A stretch of 64,000 bases of DNA from Stenopsyche tienmushanensis (Eukaryota > Arthropoda > Insecta > Trichoptera > Stenopsychidae), in assembly GCA_008973525.1 (NCBI GenBank), contig WACJ01000047.1:1240001-1304000 (forward strand), read 5' to 3'. The notes beneath the pieces were generated by a model. The model made no database searches. It was not told the origin of the DNA and was given only the letters and a program-made list of their open reading frames with translations. Position 1 is the first letter of the stretch. Each line of letters opens with the position of its first letter. A program made the position numbers and the translations under genes. Below are positions 46,373-58,825 of this stretch, piece by piece.

Positions 46373-49300
46373 TAAATATCCTGAACAGATATAAATGTTC
46401 TTTTACCAATAAAACTAATTATGAGGTTATTGTAATTAATGAGGGATGAGGGGGGGGGATTCATGAAATGTTCTTCGTTTGTATCTTTAGATTGATGATG
46501 ATTGAAGTTGAGATGTCCTTTTCACAAATTAATATCTGATTGCTGGTTGTTTTAGTAGGGTAAGCTAAACTATGAGCACGCCTTGATAAATGTTGAAGGG
46601 TTCGTTGCAGATGACAACTCGGTGGTCGGGTCTTGTAACGTTGGGTGAAGTAGTACCGACTTGGCATTTCCGGCGGTCAAACGGAACTACATACGTCAAG
46701 GATATCCAGTGTATATTAGTGGTATGTCAGCGGGTCGGGAATTGTGTGAAGAACATGGGAGGGGGCGGTCGGGTGGGGCTGAGACCCTAATTCTACGACT
46801 TGAAAGTGGATTTATGTGCCAGGTTTAGTGCGGTGCCGGCAGGTCGCCGCGGCCCAGAGGGCATCTGTTTATGTTTACAAAAGTGCTCTTGATATTTTAA
46901 GAACTCCATGTTTTCTGCTCGTAAAAACCGGCACACACTTTCATCGTTAACGCCATCTGTCAGTGTCGTTACTAAATTGAACTCGGCGTAATGTATACAC
47001 GTACAAATATTTCGACACGCTTTATCTTCGCTGCTGTTATTCAGATACGATCAATCTTTGCGGTTTCTGTCTAGGGCGTCGGCAACCATTTTTCTAACCG
47101 AATAAAGAAAGTTTTCCGCGAAAAAACTGTAAAATAAAAGCAATGCCCTAAAGTAGTTCAAAGATGAACAAAGATATGCATATAACTGACAAATCAAAAT
47201 GTACAGAAATTGTATCAATGTATGATGATAATACTGACGTACCATTGTGAAGCATGGATGACGGACGCTGAATATTCATTTGATTGTTTGAAGTAAAATT
47301 TATATAAGCGCGATAGGGAAAAAGTTGGTTTGAACGTCACAAAAAGTGAAACTCCAAGATGCATCTCTATTAAATACATCATAAACAATTTATGCGCATG
47401 CGCCCTTTCGTCTCTATGCAGTATAAAGCAACCACTAGACCAATAGTGCGCCTATTTTAATATATATTATACAAATAAAGCTTCATATTTTAGCTAACAA
47501 TTTCCAATTAACCAATTAGAAAAATTGCATAAAATCAACTTTTCCTAGGAACTAAGTAACTTTATTTTGCGCATTGTATTTTTTTTGTAAATCAATGAGC
47601 TATAAAACGTTGAAAATTGGAATAATTAATAGCAATTAGTATGATTTAAACGAATCTTATATATGAAAATATGACAATATTTTGAGAGTGAAATGGTTCA
47701 AATAAGGTCGAATGGATGAAGGATAGTCGATGGGCGCCTTGAGTTAACAACCGAGAGATGTTATGCTAATCAAACAATTATGTGGGGTACAAAGGATGAG
47801 ATTGGTTAAGGATTAAGATAGATGAAAGCGGTGTGAATAGGAAATTAAAATATATATTTTTTAAATTCAAATAAACTTTTAAAATAAGCTGTCATTTACA
47901 GGGAAAATAAAAAATAAAAATATTAATATTAGTGAGTTTTGATTTTTTTTTACTGGTATTGTGGCCTTAAATATTGAAAGTATTATAAATCATTAAAATG
48001 ACGTTTAATGTTATGGTATCTTTGGCACTCATACGAGTATATTCTCCATTCTGAAAAATGTCCTATTCAAATTCATTCATATATGGTAAGCAATGGGAAA
48101 ATATCCCATAACATATAAAACTATAGAAAATATATCAAATATTCTATAAACGATGATAAAATAAATTACTCTCTGGACTAATCGAAAAAGTGTAATAAAT
48201 TTTTGAATCCTTAATGTGTGAGACATTTTTAAGATTACTTTTAGAACATGCTTTAATATTCAAAGAGTTAACTTTTTTCGATTTCGGTATTGTTAAAATT
48301 TCGTTTCATTCTTGATACTTTCGCAAGCGATCCAAAAACTTGGTGGACTGCTGATAAATATTTCAGGAGAATTTCCAAAGCCATTTTTGAAAATTTTAAT
48401 GACATTTCCAAATGAGCGCAAATGATCCGTTAGTAATGACACGAAGACGCTAAAATTCATACCCGTTTTGCATTATCATCAAGTCTACCCAGAAATTTAT
48501 TATTTACGAGTTTGCGATAAGCAGCAACCCCCATCAAGGGGACGATAATTGGATTTGATAAATGCTTGGATGTATCCGCTAAGAAGGTAATATATAATAT
48601 CTTCTGTTGCCTCATATATCATCAAAGGGGATGGTAATAAATCTGAATTTTGTCATTATCGACACAATACGAGGGAGAAAAAAACCAATTGGACGTATAT
48701 TTAATATGCTGCAACCCTATAAAGCAGATGGGGATTGACGATTGGATACTTCAGCTAAGCCCTATATTGTGAAATTAATTAAGAACCCATAAAATGCAGA
48801 GATGAGCGATTCAAAACGAATACATTATTAAGCATAATATTCAATTTAAGGGATGCTGAATTGATCTTTTAAGTTAAGCAACATCGATGGATTTACACAA
48901 ATGCAAGATTTTATTAAGATTAATTATCAGGTTTTGAATTTTAGTTATAATGTATAATGTATTTTAGTCATAGATGTGCATTATTTCAATAAGAAATAAT
49001 ATTTGATTGAAAATATTAATCCATGGTTTCTGCAATACAACAGCTATATATAGAATCCATGGTATTCATTATGAATGGTATTTGTAGCAATACAGAATAA
49101 ACCACTGCATTCCAACCAAATAGTTTACTAATTTAGAGTGTTCGCAAATTCTATGGCTCCTGGATTATTTATAGTGATAATTGAAGTTTCCCCTATATTT
49201 AATGCAAAGCAATTAAGTAAATTGATGTATGTTAAACTTCCCATACGTGGTTGTATAAATATGTTCACCAAATGTTGATCATTTCTGACAAAATGGAGTT

Positions 49301-50662
49301 AGAATAAAAGCGTGAGGTCGATCATGGATGGATATTGACTTATGCTGTTGAAGTTTATATACGGGAAGATTACGATCCATCAAACCAATTTTGATGAAGA
49401 AGTTGGACCAAATTCCTGAATTCTGAGTGGTGTTTCTTTTAAAAGCGGATGGATTTGAACCATTGGGGATTTTATGGCAAGTCTGCAAATATTCACTATA
49501 TACACGCTAACAGTTTCTTTTTTTAAAAAATACCCAAATAAAGTCGTTCCAAACGTAAGTCCCTAGCTTACTTTGCACGATTTTTTGTTTGTAAATCATG
49601 GGATTTGTCAGATTTTATTACCTTTTTATGATACGTAGTTCAATTGTAAAATGCGATGATATCTAATTTTAACGACTTACTGTATCGCTCGAATGCTGAA
49701 ATTGCTGATAAAAACTTGATTGATGTACCTGCAAAAGAACAAAGCAAATTTTAGATAAGTTGATATAAACAATATTGGATAGAGTTCCAACAAATAAAAT
49801 ATGGAATGAAATGTATATTATAATTCCATAAGGAATTTTATTCTAGGAATTCCTCAGTTATATGAAACGCATTACATGTATGCAAATGATTTGTCGCTTT
49901 ATAAAGTACAATATATTAATGAATAGCTCGTATATTTTGCGGTTGAAAAAGAGCGTAAACAGCAAATCAAATTTTGTACTCGATATTATATTCCCTCTCT
50001 ATTATTAAAAAAAAATATCTATTGTTTGAAGCAGCGAGTGGCCATACGAAAGCAAGGATTCGTTCAGGTCATGATTCGCATTATAGATCTGAAAATCAAA
50101 CTGATTTTCAATAAATCACCAAATGTGAATATATCAAACGAATAATGAATGATCTATACATATTTATGATGATGTCAACTCTGACATACAAAATTGATAC
50201 CACCTCGGTCTGGCGAATCTGTACATCATTCAAACGCACTCAAGCATTTCATGATTTCAAATTAGTTAACGTTACACAAGATAAAGGATCCAATATATCA
50301 TGCAAATGTCCTAAAATTCATTTAAACACTACAGGATGAAGGATATTTCAACACGAATGTCAGTATCCATTTGTGCCTGTTACGTCCAACCTAAAGGATA
50401 CAAGAGACAGTTTATACACTAACGTGGACATTAAATGACGTTCAAAATTAGATGGTACGATCACCATGGGATTTGAATGAATACTACTGTTGTGTATCCA
50501 AATATCTCGTCGCTGATTAATAATTAGTCTATAGCAGTTATCATGTGTATGTAAAAATATATTCAATGTCTATCCAAACATCTATTTATAAAACAACAAA
50601 TAGATATTTCATCAAAACAGCTATTATCTATTTTCTATCTGCAGTCAAACTATTATATCAAT
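46373..50662. other. Gene-free DNA with GC-rich island and NRF1-like site
   Basis: No gene recognised. About 46560-46870 is the most GC-rich stretch of the window, with GGGAGGGGGCGGTCGGGTGG at 46757-46776 and GGTCGCCGCGGCCCAGAGGG near 46844; it could be a promoter-type island, but no open exon is evident. 46900-47340 remains balanced. At 47393-47403 TGCGCATGCGC is a perfect NRF1-type palindrome, with TATAAAG 29 bp downstream. 47450-50660 is AT-rich; short frames there are unassigned. A G run lies at about 46450. Confidence 0.45.
46757..46778 (+). promoter_or_regulatory. G-quadruplex motif in GC-rich island
   Basis: Four G tracts (GGG, GGGGG, GGG, GGGG) are separated by loops of 1, 5 and 1 nt, a compact canonical G-quadruplex pattern. 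In such AT-rich DNA this is conspicuous. Its location in the GC-rich island 46560-46870 is compatible with a promoter or an origin-type element. No transcript start can be assigned. Confidence 0.5.
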
Positions 50663-50872
50663 ATACAGAGTGTTTTGACCGACAATTTTTTTTGGGGGTT
50701 AGGGAGGTCATTTGCTACGTTTCATATATAGGCTCAAGGTTCTTAGAGTTAGGGTTGTAGAACCATATATTTTTTTAACATTTTGAAAAAATACTCAAAA
50801 TTTCACCTTTAAATCGTCATAGCTTTTTAATGTATAATAAAAATAGCATTAAATAACTGTTTTTGTAGTAAC
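50663..50872 (+). repeat. Arm of composite repeat, locus C (arm only)
   Basis: It starts TACAGAGTGTTTTGACCGAC and continues GGTCATTTGCTACGTTTCAT, TTAGAGTTAGGGTTGTAGAA, CATTTTGAAAAAATACTC and TCACCTTTAAATCGTCATAG, ending AATAACTGTTTTTGTAG. It matches the outer two-thirds of the arms at 44306 and 3806. No minisatellite or second arm follows; instead a decayed coding frame on the minus strand begins about 8 bp further on. Confidence 0.8.
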
Positions 50873-50879
50873 CTAGTAT

Positions 50880-51262
50880 CTGGAAAAATTGTAAAGAATT
50901 GCTAGTCCCAAAGTCTTCTATGCTTTTTTCGATGCTGTGTTCGACATCAATACTTTTTCTTTTCAGGAAATCTTCTACATCTTCGATTCTTAGTGTATCT
51001 ACCATATTTTTCTTATCTTTAACTAAAAGTTCGTCGCCAAAAAATACAAAACATACCAACTCTTCCAATAAGTACCATAAATGGCCCAGTATTTTTTTCA
51101 TGACAAATTTGGCCATTGTTTGGTTTATATTTTAAAAGGATACCCGATCGTTTAATAATTGTAAGTAGTCGATTCTTGGTGCTGAATATCCGACAGGGGC
51201 TTGAAACCAGTATTTTATATGTATTACGACTGTGAAAAGACAAATACTTTTCACTGCTTATA
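50880..51262 (-). pseudogene. Decayed coding frame of unidentified, probably transposon-linked protein
   Basis: One minus-strand frame reads about 125 codons with a single stop: VVIHIKYWFQAPVGYSAPRI, then DYLQLLNDRVSF, stop, NINQTMAKFVMKKILGHLWY, LLEELVCFVFFGDELLVKDK, KNMVDTLRIEDVEDFLKRK. The pattern W(Y/F)xAPxxxxAPxxDLxLL...KxxxHLWYLxEELVxxxFFDxxVxxxxKxxMVDxL is familiar to me from uncharacterised, repeat-associated invertebrate proteins, but I cannot name the family. The long, composition-atypical, single-stop frame supports real ancestry. The adjacent repeat arm (50663-50872) suggests both belong to one element. Confidence 0.5.
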
Positions 51263-53444
51263 TTCCTTTTTTCGTCAGTTTAAACTGATATTCAAAAAAA
51301 ATTTAATAACACAGCTGAAATAAATGAGGGAAAGATTCAGTAACTTTTTATAGTCATCTTGAGGTAGATACACTTGAAGCTATTTTTGAGCAAAATAAAT
51401 TCTATCTGCAGTTACATTTTCTATGATTTTTGAATAAATATTTTTAATTTATTCGATTGTAGTTTCGACGACAAAGTGACAAAAAACAAAGAGAAAGATC
51501 ATTACATTTTATACATTTTACGAATATAAGTTTTTTTTATATTATATAAGTGTAAATTTATTTGAAAAAAGTAAAATTTACAGCTTTAGTGGTTGTACGA
51601 AAGTGATATGTGCGTCATTGATCGCAGCTTTAAAGCATAGATTAATTCTAGGACATCAATATTGATATGCTTTTAATGCAAATAAATGAGAATATGTTGG
51701 GGTTTAATTTAACGTTGCGCAATATTTTCATCTTCCCTGGGGCTTAAGTTCTTACCTTTGTTTTATTTGTTTTCGTTAAAGGATACGTCTGGATTCTATC
51801 CCATCGGAACTGTCGAGGAGAGTCGGTTAGGGAGTGCTTCTGGAGGCATTTTCCGAACGTGCCTAAACTTCATTTAGGATTTTTCCTCGAAAATTGACCA
51901 AATATGTTTATTGGGCTATTTTCGGTTTAGAACAACCCATTTTATATCAAGCGTACAAATTTATATTACGCAACGTCTGAATGTGGCTCATGCAAAAACG
52001 TTATTTGCCCAATTAGTGTTAAAAGTTTGGCGTAAGATTATTTTTATGCGGCCTATATTTTGTTGTAAATGTGCATCGTATAATATAGGGTATGAGGGTT
52101 GATAAAAGATAAATTTGTAATTTTCACGATATTGAATTGGCTGTTGTTCTTTATTAACAAGCGAAAGATAAACTAAGAAAAAAATCGCTATAATATTATG
52201 TCACACAGATTTTTATAGACCATGAGAGATTTATAACGTGATATTACTTATGTAAACATCGAGATACATATCTTCGAACTGGGATACATAAAATTTGCCA
52301 TTCGCCGATCCGAAATAGTACTATCGTATTCTGAGCCATATTTCTGCTATTTCCGTTTATATTGTATATTCGTCGTAAGAAACAATTCCTGCCATGTTCG
52401 CGATATATATATTTTTTCGCTCGAAAAACAGGAGACTTTCTCCGCAATCTCATTTTGCTTTGCGATCGCATGCTATCGAGTTTCAGCGCATGCACGCCAT
52501 CTATTCGCATGTTCGGCAATGCAATTTGCGTTCTTAAAGACTATGCATTATTTATATGCACTTAAATACTGAAAGCTGTTGTTCTGTCGTTTAATAAACG
52601 CTCCGATAATGAGCTTCGTTATTTAATATCTACCTTGAAAAAAAATGTTTAATATCACTGTCATACGTGATATTTGACGATTTTATTATGGCACGAATTT
52701 ATTACACGCATTTTATATGGCAACCTCAATGTACCATGAACTTTGACGTTTTCAACAATGAAAGCCCTTTTTAAATTTTGGGGACAATATATTATACATA
52801 AGGCGCGGCAAGAAATTTACTAATATAGTTATTAAACATTTTTGTACAATACCACTCTTTGGAATAAAAAAAATCCATTAGTGTCTATGTACTATTGAGC
52901 TACAGAGTCCCATTGTATATACAATGCTAAAATTAATATGGATGTTTTCCAACATTTTTGTGAATTCATGAAAAGTATTGACACAAATACATCAACTTAT
53001 TTATCTCTAGAAATAATAAATGCAAAGTGCCCTTAATACCACGAATCCCTTAACATGACGTAAGATCTGTCTTATTGCAATTTTTTTATAATTGCCTTGA
53101 TTGTATCAGTATGTATACATTTATGAATGATTTAAGAGATGATAAATAGATAATATTAATAACTTGTATTTAAAAATATTTGATGGTACAATGAAAATTA
53201 AGATCGAAAATATTTATATTTCTTATCGATCGTCATGATTTAAACTTATCCAGATTTTCTGGTTCTGAAAACGTGCAAAAAGTACAGGAGCACCTAAATT
53301 TGAAGCAAATATTAAAATATGGTTTAAAAATACAAATTTTTTCACTTCTCATTCATATATCCTCTTGATTCCTATTGAGTTTTATTTATTATGTCCAAAT
53401 AAGAGTGATTTGCTTTCTCAAGGAATTTAGTTATAAACTGTGTA
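51263..53444. other. Gene-free DNA with balanced blocks
   Basis: No gene recognised. Balanced blocks lie at about 51700-52080 and about 52290-52620; the latter contains TTTCAGCGCATGCACGCC, a half NRF1-like word. Overlapping short frames on both strands (52244-52519 minus, 52362-52565 plus) are unassigned. The rest is AT-rich. Confidence 0.45.
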
Positions 53445-54345
53445 CAATTAAACCTTTTTTTTTGTGCGGTAAATGTGTTCCGCGGAAAATCGCAAAAAAG
53501 AAATCGCACAAAAAAAGATATGACTTATATAGAAAAAATCAAAAAAGATGCGTTCCATGGGTTTTAAAAACCGTATAACTTTGAAACTTCCATATAAAAT
53601 ATACCTAAAATCGCATAAAAAAAGTTTATAAAAAAAAAAACAGGAAAACATTAAGGTAATTAAGAAATAACATTTTGAGTAACATTTAAGGGACGTATCT
53701 GGCATCTCAAATGTCTCAAACTCAAAAAATAAATAAATCACAAAATGGCGACTGTTAAAAAAATTCAGTCAAGTAAATTTTTAGCTTTTTTTTGTCAGTT
53801 TTAACTATTTTAAATAGTTAAAAAATAAATTTTGACATAAATCTGGTAGAAATAATAGAAAGTTATATTGAAAAGATTCGTACACAGTTTGAAGTAAATT
53901 AGCTGATCAAAAATTGAGATATTATGTAAACCGTGTTGAAAAAAGTAGTTTAGAGAATAACGCGTTAAAAGATTTCATTATGGTAGGACCGGCCAGGTTG
54001 ACGCGTCACTAAAATAGCTATAACTCGGTAAGAAATTGAAATTTTGGAAATTCCTTTCGAGAATGTGTTTTTAAAGGTCGAAACATTGGAAAAATGCAAA
54101 AAAAAAACGAAATCAATTTTTTCAAAAATCTAAACCAGAATAAAGGATATAGTCGTAATTCAGCGATAGCAGATGCAATACAATTTACGCAGTTCCAAAT
54201 CATATTTTTTTCCGAATTTCGGTTAGTGTTGATGATTTATTTCCTATTTTATCCAAAATATCTCGATACGTAATATTTATGAAATTGAAAAAAATGCCTT
54301 AAAAAAACCGCATAACTTCAAAATCGCACAAAAAGATGTGCGTGT
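53445..54345 (-). repeat. GTGCG-ended dispersed repeat, copy D
   Basis: In reverse orientation to copy C (40969-41650). Its ends are CCTTTTTTTTTGTGCGG on the left and, inverted, CATCTTTTTGTGCGATTTTG with AAGTTATGCGG on the right, so the termini share a TTTTTTTGTGCG core. Subterminal GTGCG/CGCAC words recur at 53466, 53510 and 54320. The body matches copy C except for about 150-200 bp around 53900-54030 present only here and the 41440-41636 segment present only in C. It may be a DNA transposon without coding capacity; no target duplication could be fixed. Confidence 0.7.
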
Positions 54346-57300
54346 ACTTGAGCCTTGATTTGACCACCGATATCAAGATTTTGAAACATTTACTAATTAT
54401 TTTAAAGTATTCAAATAAATAATGGTGCCCACGGGCGTCATACGGGCGATATTCATAATAGGTCGGCTTTTCGAATATATGTCCATCAAATTGTAAAATA
54501 TTTTATGCAATCCATTGTGAATGTGAACTTTTGTGCATCCAGTGAATTGAATGTGATGTATCTTGTTTCAAAAAAATGCTTTCAATGGTTGGTTTTCATT
54601 TTAATGACGTGGATATTATCATTGAAAATTATTTCAAACAGTTTTTTAAAGCACAAGAGGGATGAATATATTTTTCAAGTGAATAATATCCCAAATGGCT
54701 ACATTGATATATATGTATTTAAGATAAGCTATTTGTTAATAACGAAAAGAACTTTTAATTAATTTATCCATTATCGGACATAGCTTTTGATTTATGAATG
54801 AGTCTTAGTCTCATGTCATACATGTCAGAATGTCATACTTAATAGTCTCAGTATTTACGCTTCAGAAGTATGAAATGAGCATAAATTTGAAACGACGATC
54901 TCCGAAATATATATTTTTAGGGTGGTTTTTCTACAATCTTTGTGTCAACCTAAATATTTATAAAAGACTCCAGGATTTAAGCCACTATACTTATACTTTG
55001 TCAATGATAATATACAGGCATGCTTATGTTTTAAGGTAACTTTAATAATATAGATTTATGCTGAATTGTGGGTCATGAAAGAAGTCGACTCTTTATACTA
55101 TTCATCGTGCGGAATGCCGTTGTTTTCGTCTTTCATGAATTTAATAAATAGGAAACGCTCTTTGAGCTCAAAAGAAAATTTAATTTGTATTTGGAATTTC
55201 AAAAGTAGCCTAGGTAAATTTGAATATAAAAATTCTTAAAATATTTTACGGCTTTTAGGTCAGTTTTTTATCGACAAAGCCCTACGCTGAATTGATTCGA
55301 CGACCCTCTTCAGAATCCAACAAAAGACTTCATCCCATTGTCCCATTTTGGAAACCGTAAATGTATCCCTTGCAGGATTATGACATTAATAATACTCGAA
55401 CGGAAGTAATTATTGCTACGATCCTTGCGCACAAATTTAAAAATAGCCTTTATAAATATCGGTAACAAGGCGAATTCCAATTACGCCATTGAATTATATG
55501 TTCGACCAATTTTTGTCATCCAGCAGATCGGCGAAATTTCGCCAGGCAGACGAAATCTTCGATAAAAGTAAACATTTTGGGATTAATGGAAATCAAAGAG
55601 GATTGGAATTTAAAACAATATTTGCGATCGCTGGGCGGTGAAAACTGAATTTCGCCACCCTCACGCCGACTTCGTCATCATGCGAACTCCAACAATTAAA
55701 CTTCATGTCAGCTGTTACGTTTACGAGTTATCGAAACAAAGGGCACGTTTCTGCCGAAGCCCGATTAAATGGACTCAGACAATGGACGACAAATCGGTAA
55801 AAACGGTCCAAATGTCGGGGGCAGCTTTTCAACCGGACGGGTACAACTTTGTTGTGGGCTAAATATTTGCATAACAATCATACCACTTATTTATTCGTTA
55901 TATAAAACCATGCCCTCATAGAATTTGAATAGGTTTTTGATATCCACAGTGATTGAAAATCCAATTACGACCATAACACAAAAGAATTTTAGATTTCTTC
56001 ATGGTAGATTTATTAATAAACATTTACTTAAAACATATATTTATATGCAAGAGAAGACTCAAGAGGCCGTTTTGTGCGAAAATACATACTTCTAATATTG
56101 AGTGAAAAAAGGGAAATTCTCAAACTCAACCTCTTTGCAGTTATTAGCTGAAACGAAAAGGAAATTGCAAATAATTTTCTTCTTCCTTATTTCAACGAAA
56201 TACATATAGAACCGAACCCTTCGCTTCTCTTCCATTAAAATATTGGCATATAAAATATAATATTTTATTTTATTAATATTTTATATCATAATACAATTAA
56301 AAATAAATTTCTTTACTTATGAAGCATACACAATAGAATATTATTGATATTCCACAATTGATATTCCACAAGGACAAAGTATTGTTGATATGTATGTGAA
56401 TTTTACCCTTTTTAACATGACATTTTTGCATTTTTTATCACATCATTGTCCAAAAGGGCGAAATTATCGCGTGATGGTTTTCCATCACAATCCAGATATG
56501 GCTAAATAAGATGATGATTTTATAGCAATATTTAGAAAGGAGATGGTCGATGATATTATATAGTATCGGGGACAAGTTGCGTGGTGTGATCATGAAATTA
56601 ATAGTTACCCCTTTTATAGGGATGCGTCTTAAAATTATAATTTGTATGACCAATTGATAAAAATGGAAACTGAGTGTGGAATATGAGTTAAGATGGTCGA
56701 ATTAAAAGTATTTGTGAAGGTTTGGCCTATATTTTTATTGCATAAATTCTTTAAAGTGCTTTATTTTACCATTAATTAATGTTGTTCAAAGTCGCTTCAT
56801 ATTTAATACATTTATATCAATAAATACAAATAATAATCAAAGACCAAAAATATCATAAAAATTAACGTAAATTTTTAAGGCTGAAAAAATGTTTCCATGA
56901 AAAAACATTTGACATAGAGATTTTAAAAATATATGATAATATATCAAACCATTTATGTGGAAAACATGTATCTTCTCGGAAAACGTTCGCATGGAAGCGT
57001 ATTTATGAAGAATCTCAAAGAAGTCTTATGAAGCTTTGTATATAATAAAGATATACAAAATATGCATTGTTAAATGAAAGCTTTGTTAGCTGTATATATA
57101 TTTTTTTCTTGTAATAAAAGGCAAATAGCGAAAAAAATATGTTGGTGTGTTTGGATTTCTCAGTGGCAAACTTCTTCAATAAACATGCGTTGAATAACCC
57201 AATAATTCAGCCCCAAAGCTCGTCGAGGGAAATCGAACTGAGCCATAAGAAACTTTATCCTGAAGTGCAAGAAGAAGATCATAAATGGATGGTGACAGCC

Positions 57301-58312
57301 TTCATTTGTGACGTTTAACTTATTTAATATTCTCTCGGCGTATTAACAGAGACGATGGTATATTTAGATCAAACTAAATGCAATACGTTTTGTTCCATAA
57401 AATCCTATTAAAAGTTTTTGTCGAGTTGTTTACTGGACTGGAGTAAAAAAAATCAATGAAAAACTATGGAGGACCTCTATATAAATGCTTCGTGTCTATT
57501 TTTTTCTGCGCGCTAAAATGTTGGAACTCGAATCAAAAGTTTCGTCTAACAGAATTACATTGTGAACCAAAAAAATCGCTGAAAGCATTTTTAATTCAAT
57601 ATCATCAACTTTGTTCCACATTCGTGGATTCATTACTGAATTTTGTTTAAGTTCATTGTTTTTGTCTTTAATTCTGTTCACATTTCTGTTATGCATATGC
57701 AATATATAAATCTATTCAATTAATAGCCTAAATTTTGACGTCAAAAAATATTTTTTGGTTGACTTTTAGTGAAATCCGGACACCGACATATTGCCGTTTT
57801 TATTTCGCTTGTTTACGCAACATAGCTCGCAATTTTATGACAAAGTATAAACTGAAACATTTTCATCCGGTAAAAAATCAAAAGCAATTTCCTCCATATA
57901 AAACGTTAAGCCAAGATAGGTTGGTTAGTTATTGTAGAGCAAATTTACATTTTTTTTAAATATGCCGAGCTGTGAAAAAGATAATGTAAATATAAAAAAA
58001 AGGACACATTATATATTCAATCGCATTAATATTACTTATTTTTATTGATGATTGAGGGCCAGAAATGATATACGCTGAGAACAAAGCATTACAACGATAC
58101 CAATACATTATTATGCTCAAAGAATTAATCAGTGATACCCAAAAAAATCTTCTGTTATCGTCTACAGCATTTTAAAAGATTTTAATGATCATATTTATGC
58201 AACTGTTCCTCCCCCATGAATAACCGGATATAATTGCAAACATGTCCACCATTATCACTTAATAATTTGAAGCAAAAACTATAATTGAAAGATATAATCT
58301 CATCGTTCAATT
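54346..58312. other. Gene-free DNA with balanced blocks
   Basis: No gene recognised. Balanced blocks lie at about 55260-55870 (CTGGGCGGTGAAAAC, CCCTCACGCCGAC, AAATGTCGGGGGCAGC) and about 57180-57310. The plus-strand frame 55638-55862 and frames near 57456-57702 (both strands) match nothing known to me. At 57428-57447 the near-palindrome GTTTACTGGACTGGAGTAAA resembles one at 60074-60094. Elsewhere AT-rich. Confidence 0.45.
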
Positions 58313-58825
58313 TAATATAAATAAAACACAATTTAACATTTTAATCGATGATATATTTTTCTTCACTATCTTCAATTTCTCGCCACCTTACAGGTAGCTT
58401 TTTAGTTCCATTGCTATAAAAAGACACTGGTTTTGATGCAAAATACTATGAGAGTTCATTTTGTACATCCTTTTTAGAATATAACTTTTTCCCTAGTAAA
58501 AAAAATGTAAAGCACGAAATAAGTTAAAATCACTTGGGGCAATATCCGAGGAGTAAGCAGGATGCGGCAAAAGCACTCAATTAAATTTACTAATTTTTTG
58601 CAACGTTGTTCGAGCTGTATGCAGTTTAGCATATTTATGATGAAACAACACTTTCTTGATATTCACCAATCCGAGCGTTATTTAATCAATTCTAAGTTTA
58701 AACGACACTCTAAATATCTACATTAATAGTTTGATTTGGTTCTTACAGTTCATAATAAATCACACCATATATATCCTACCAAACACTAAAAAGTTTTGTA
58801 ACAACTTTATCTTTTATATGTTCGT
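58313..58825 (-). mobile_element. Mariner fragment, family 1, copy 2 (termini lost)
   Basis: Colinear with 36230-36715: AAATAAAACACAATTTAA, CACTGGTTTTGAT, GGGGCAATATCCG, GGAGTAAGCAGGATGCGGCA and CAACGTTGTTCGAGCTGTAT occur in order. Neither terminal inverted repeat of copy 1 is present. Minus-strand translation gives LGLVNIKKVLFHHKYAK, HTARTTLQKISKFN and LLPHPAYSSDIAPSDFNLFR. The second catalytic Asp is Lys (HHKYA, from HHDNA), whereas copy 1 has Glu there; the third Asp is kept. Stops are present. Independent decay of the two copies implies an old family. Confidence 0.88.

Noticed and set aside
46347..46380. TTAGG word on the minus strand as telomere-like repeat
   Set aside because: It is the start of the mariner terminus (TTAGGTTGTCCC), occurs once per end and is not tandem.
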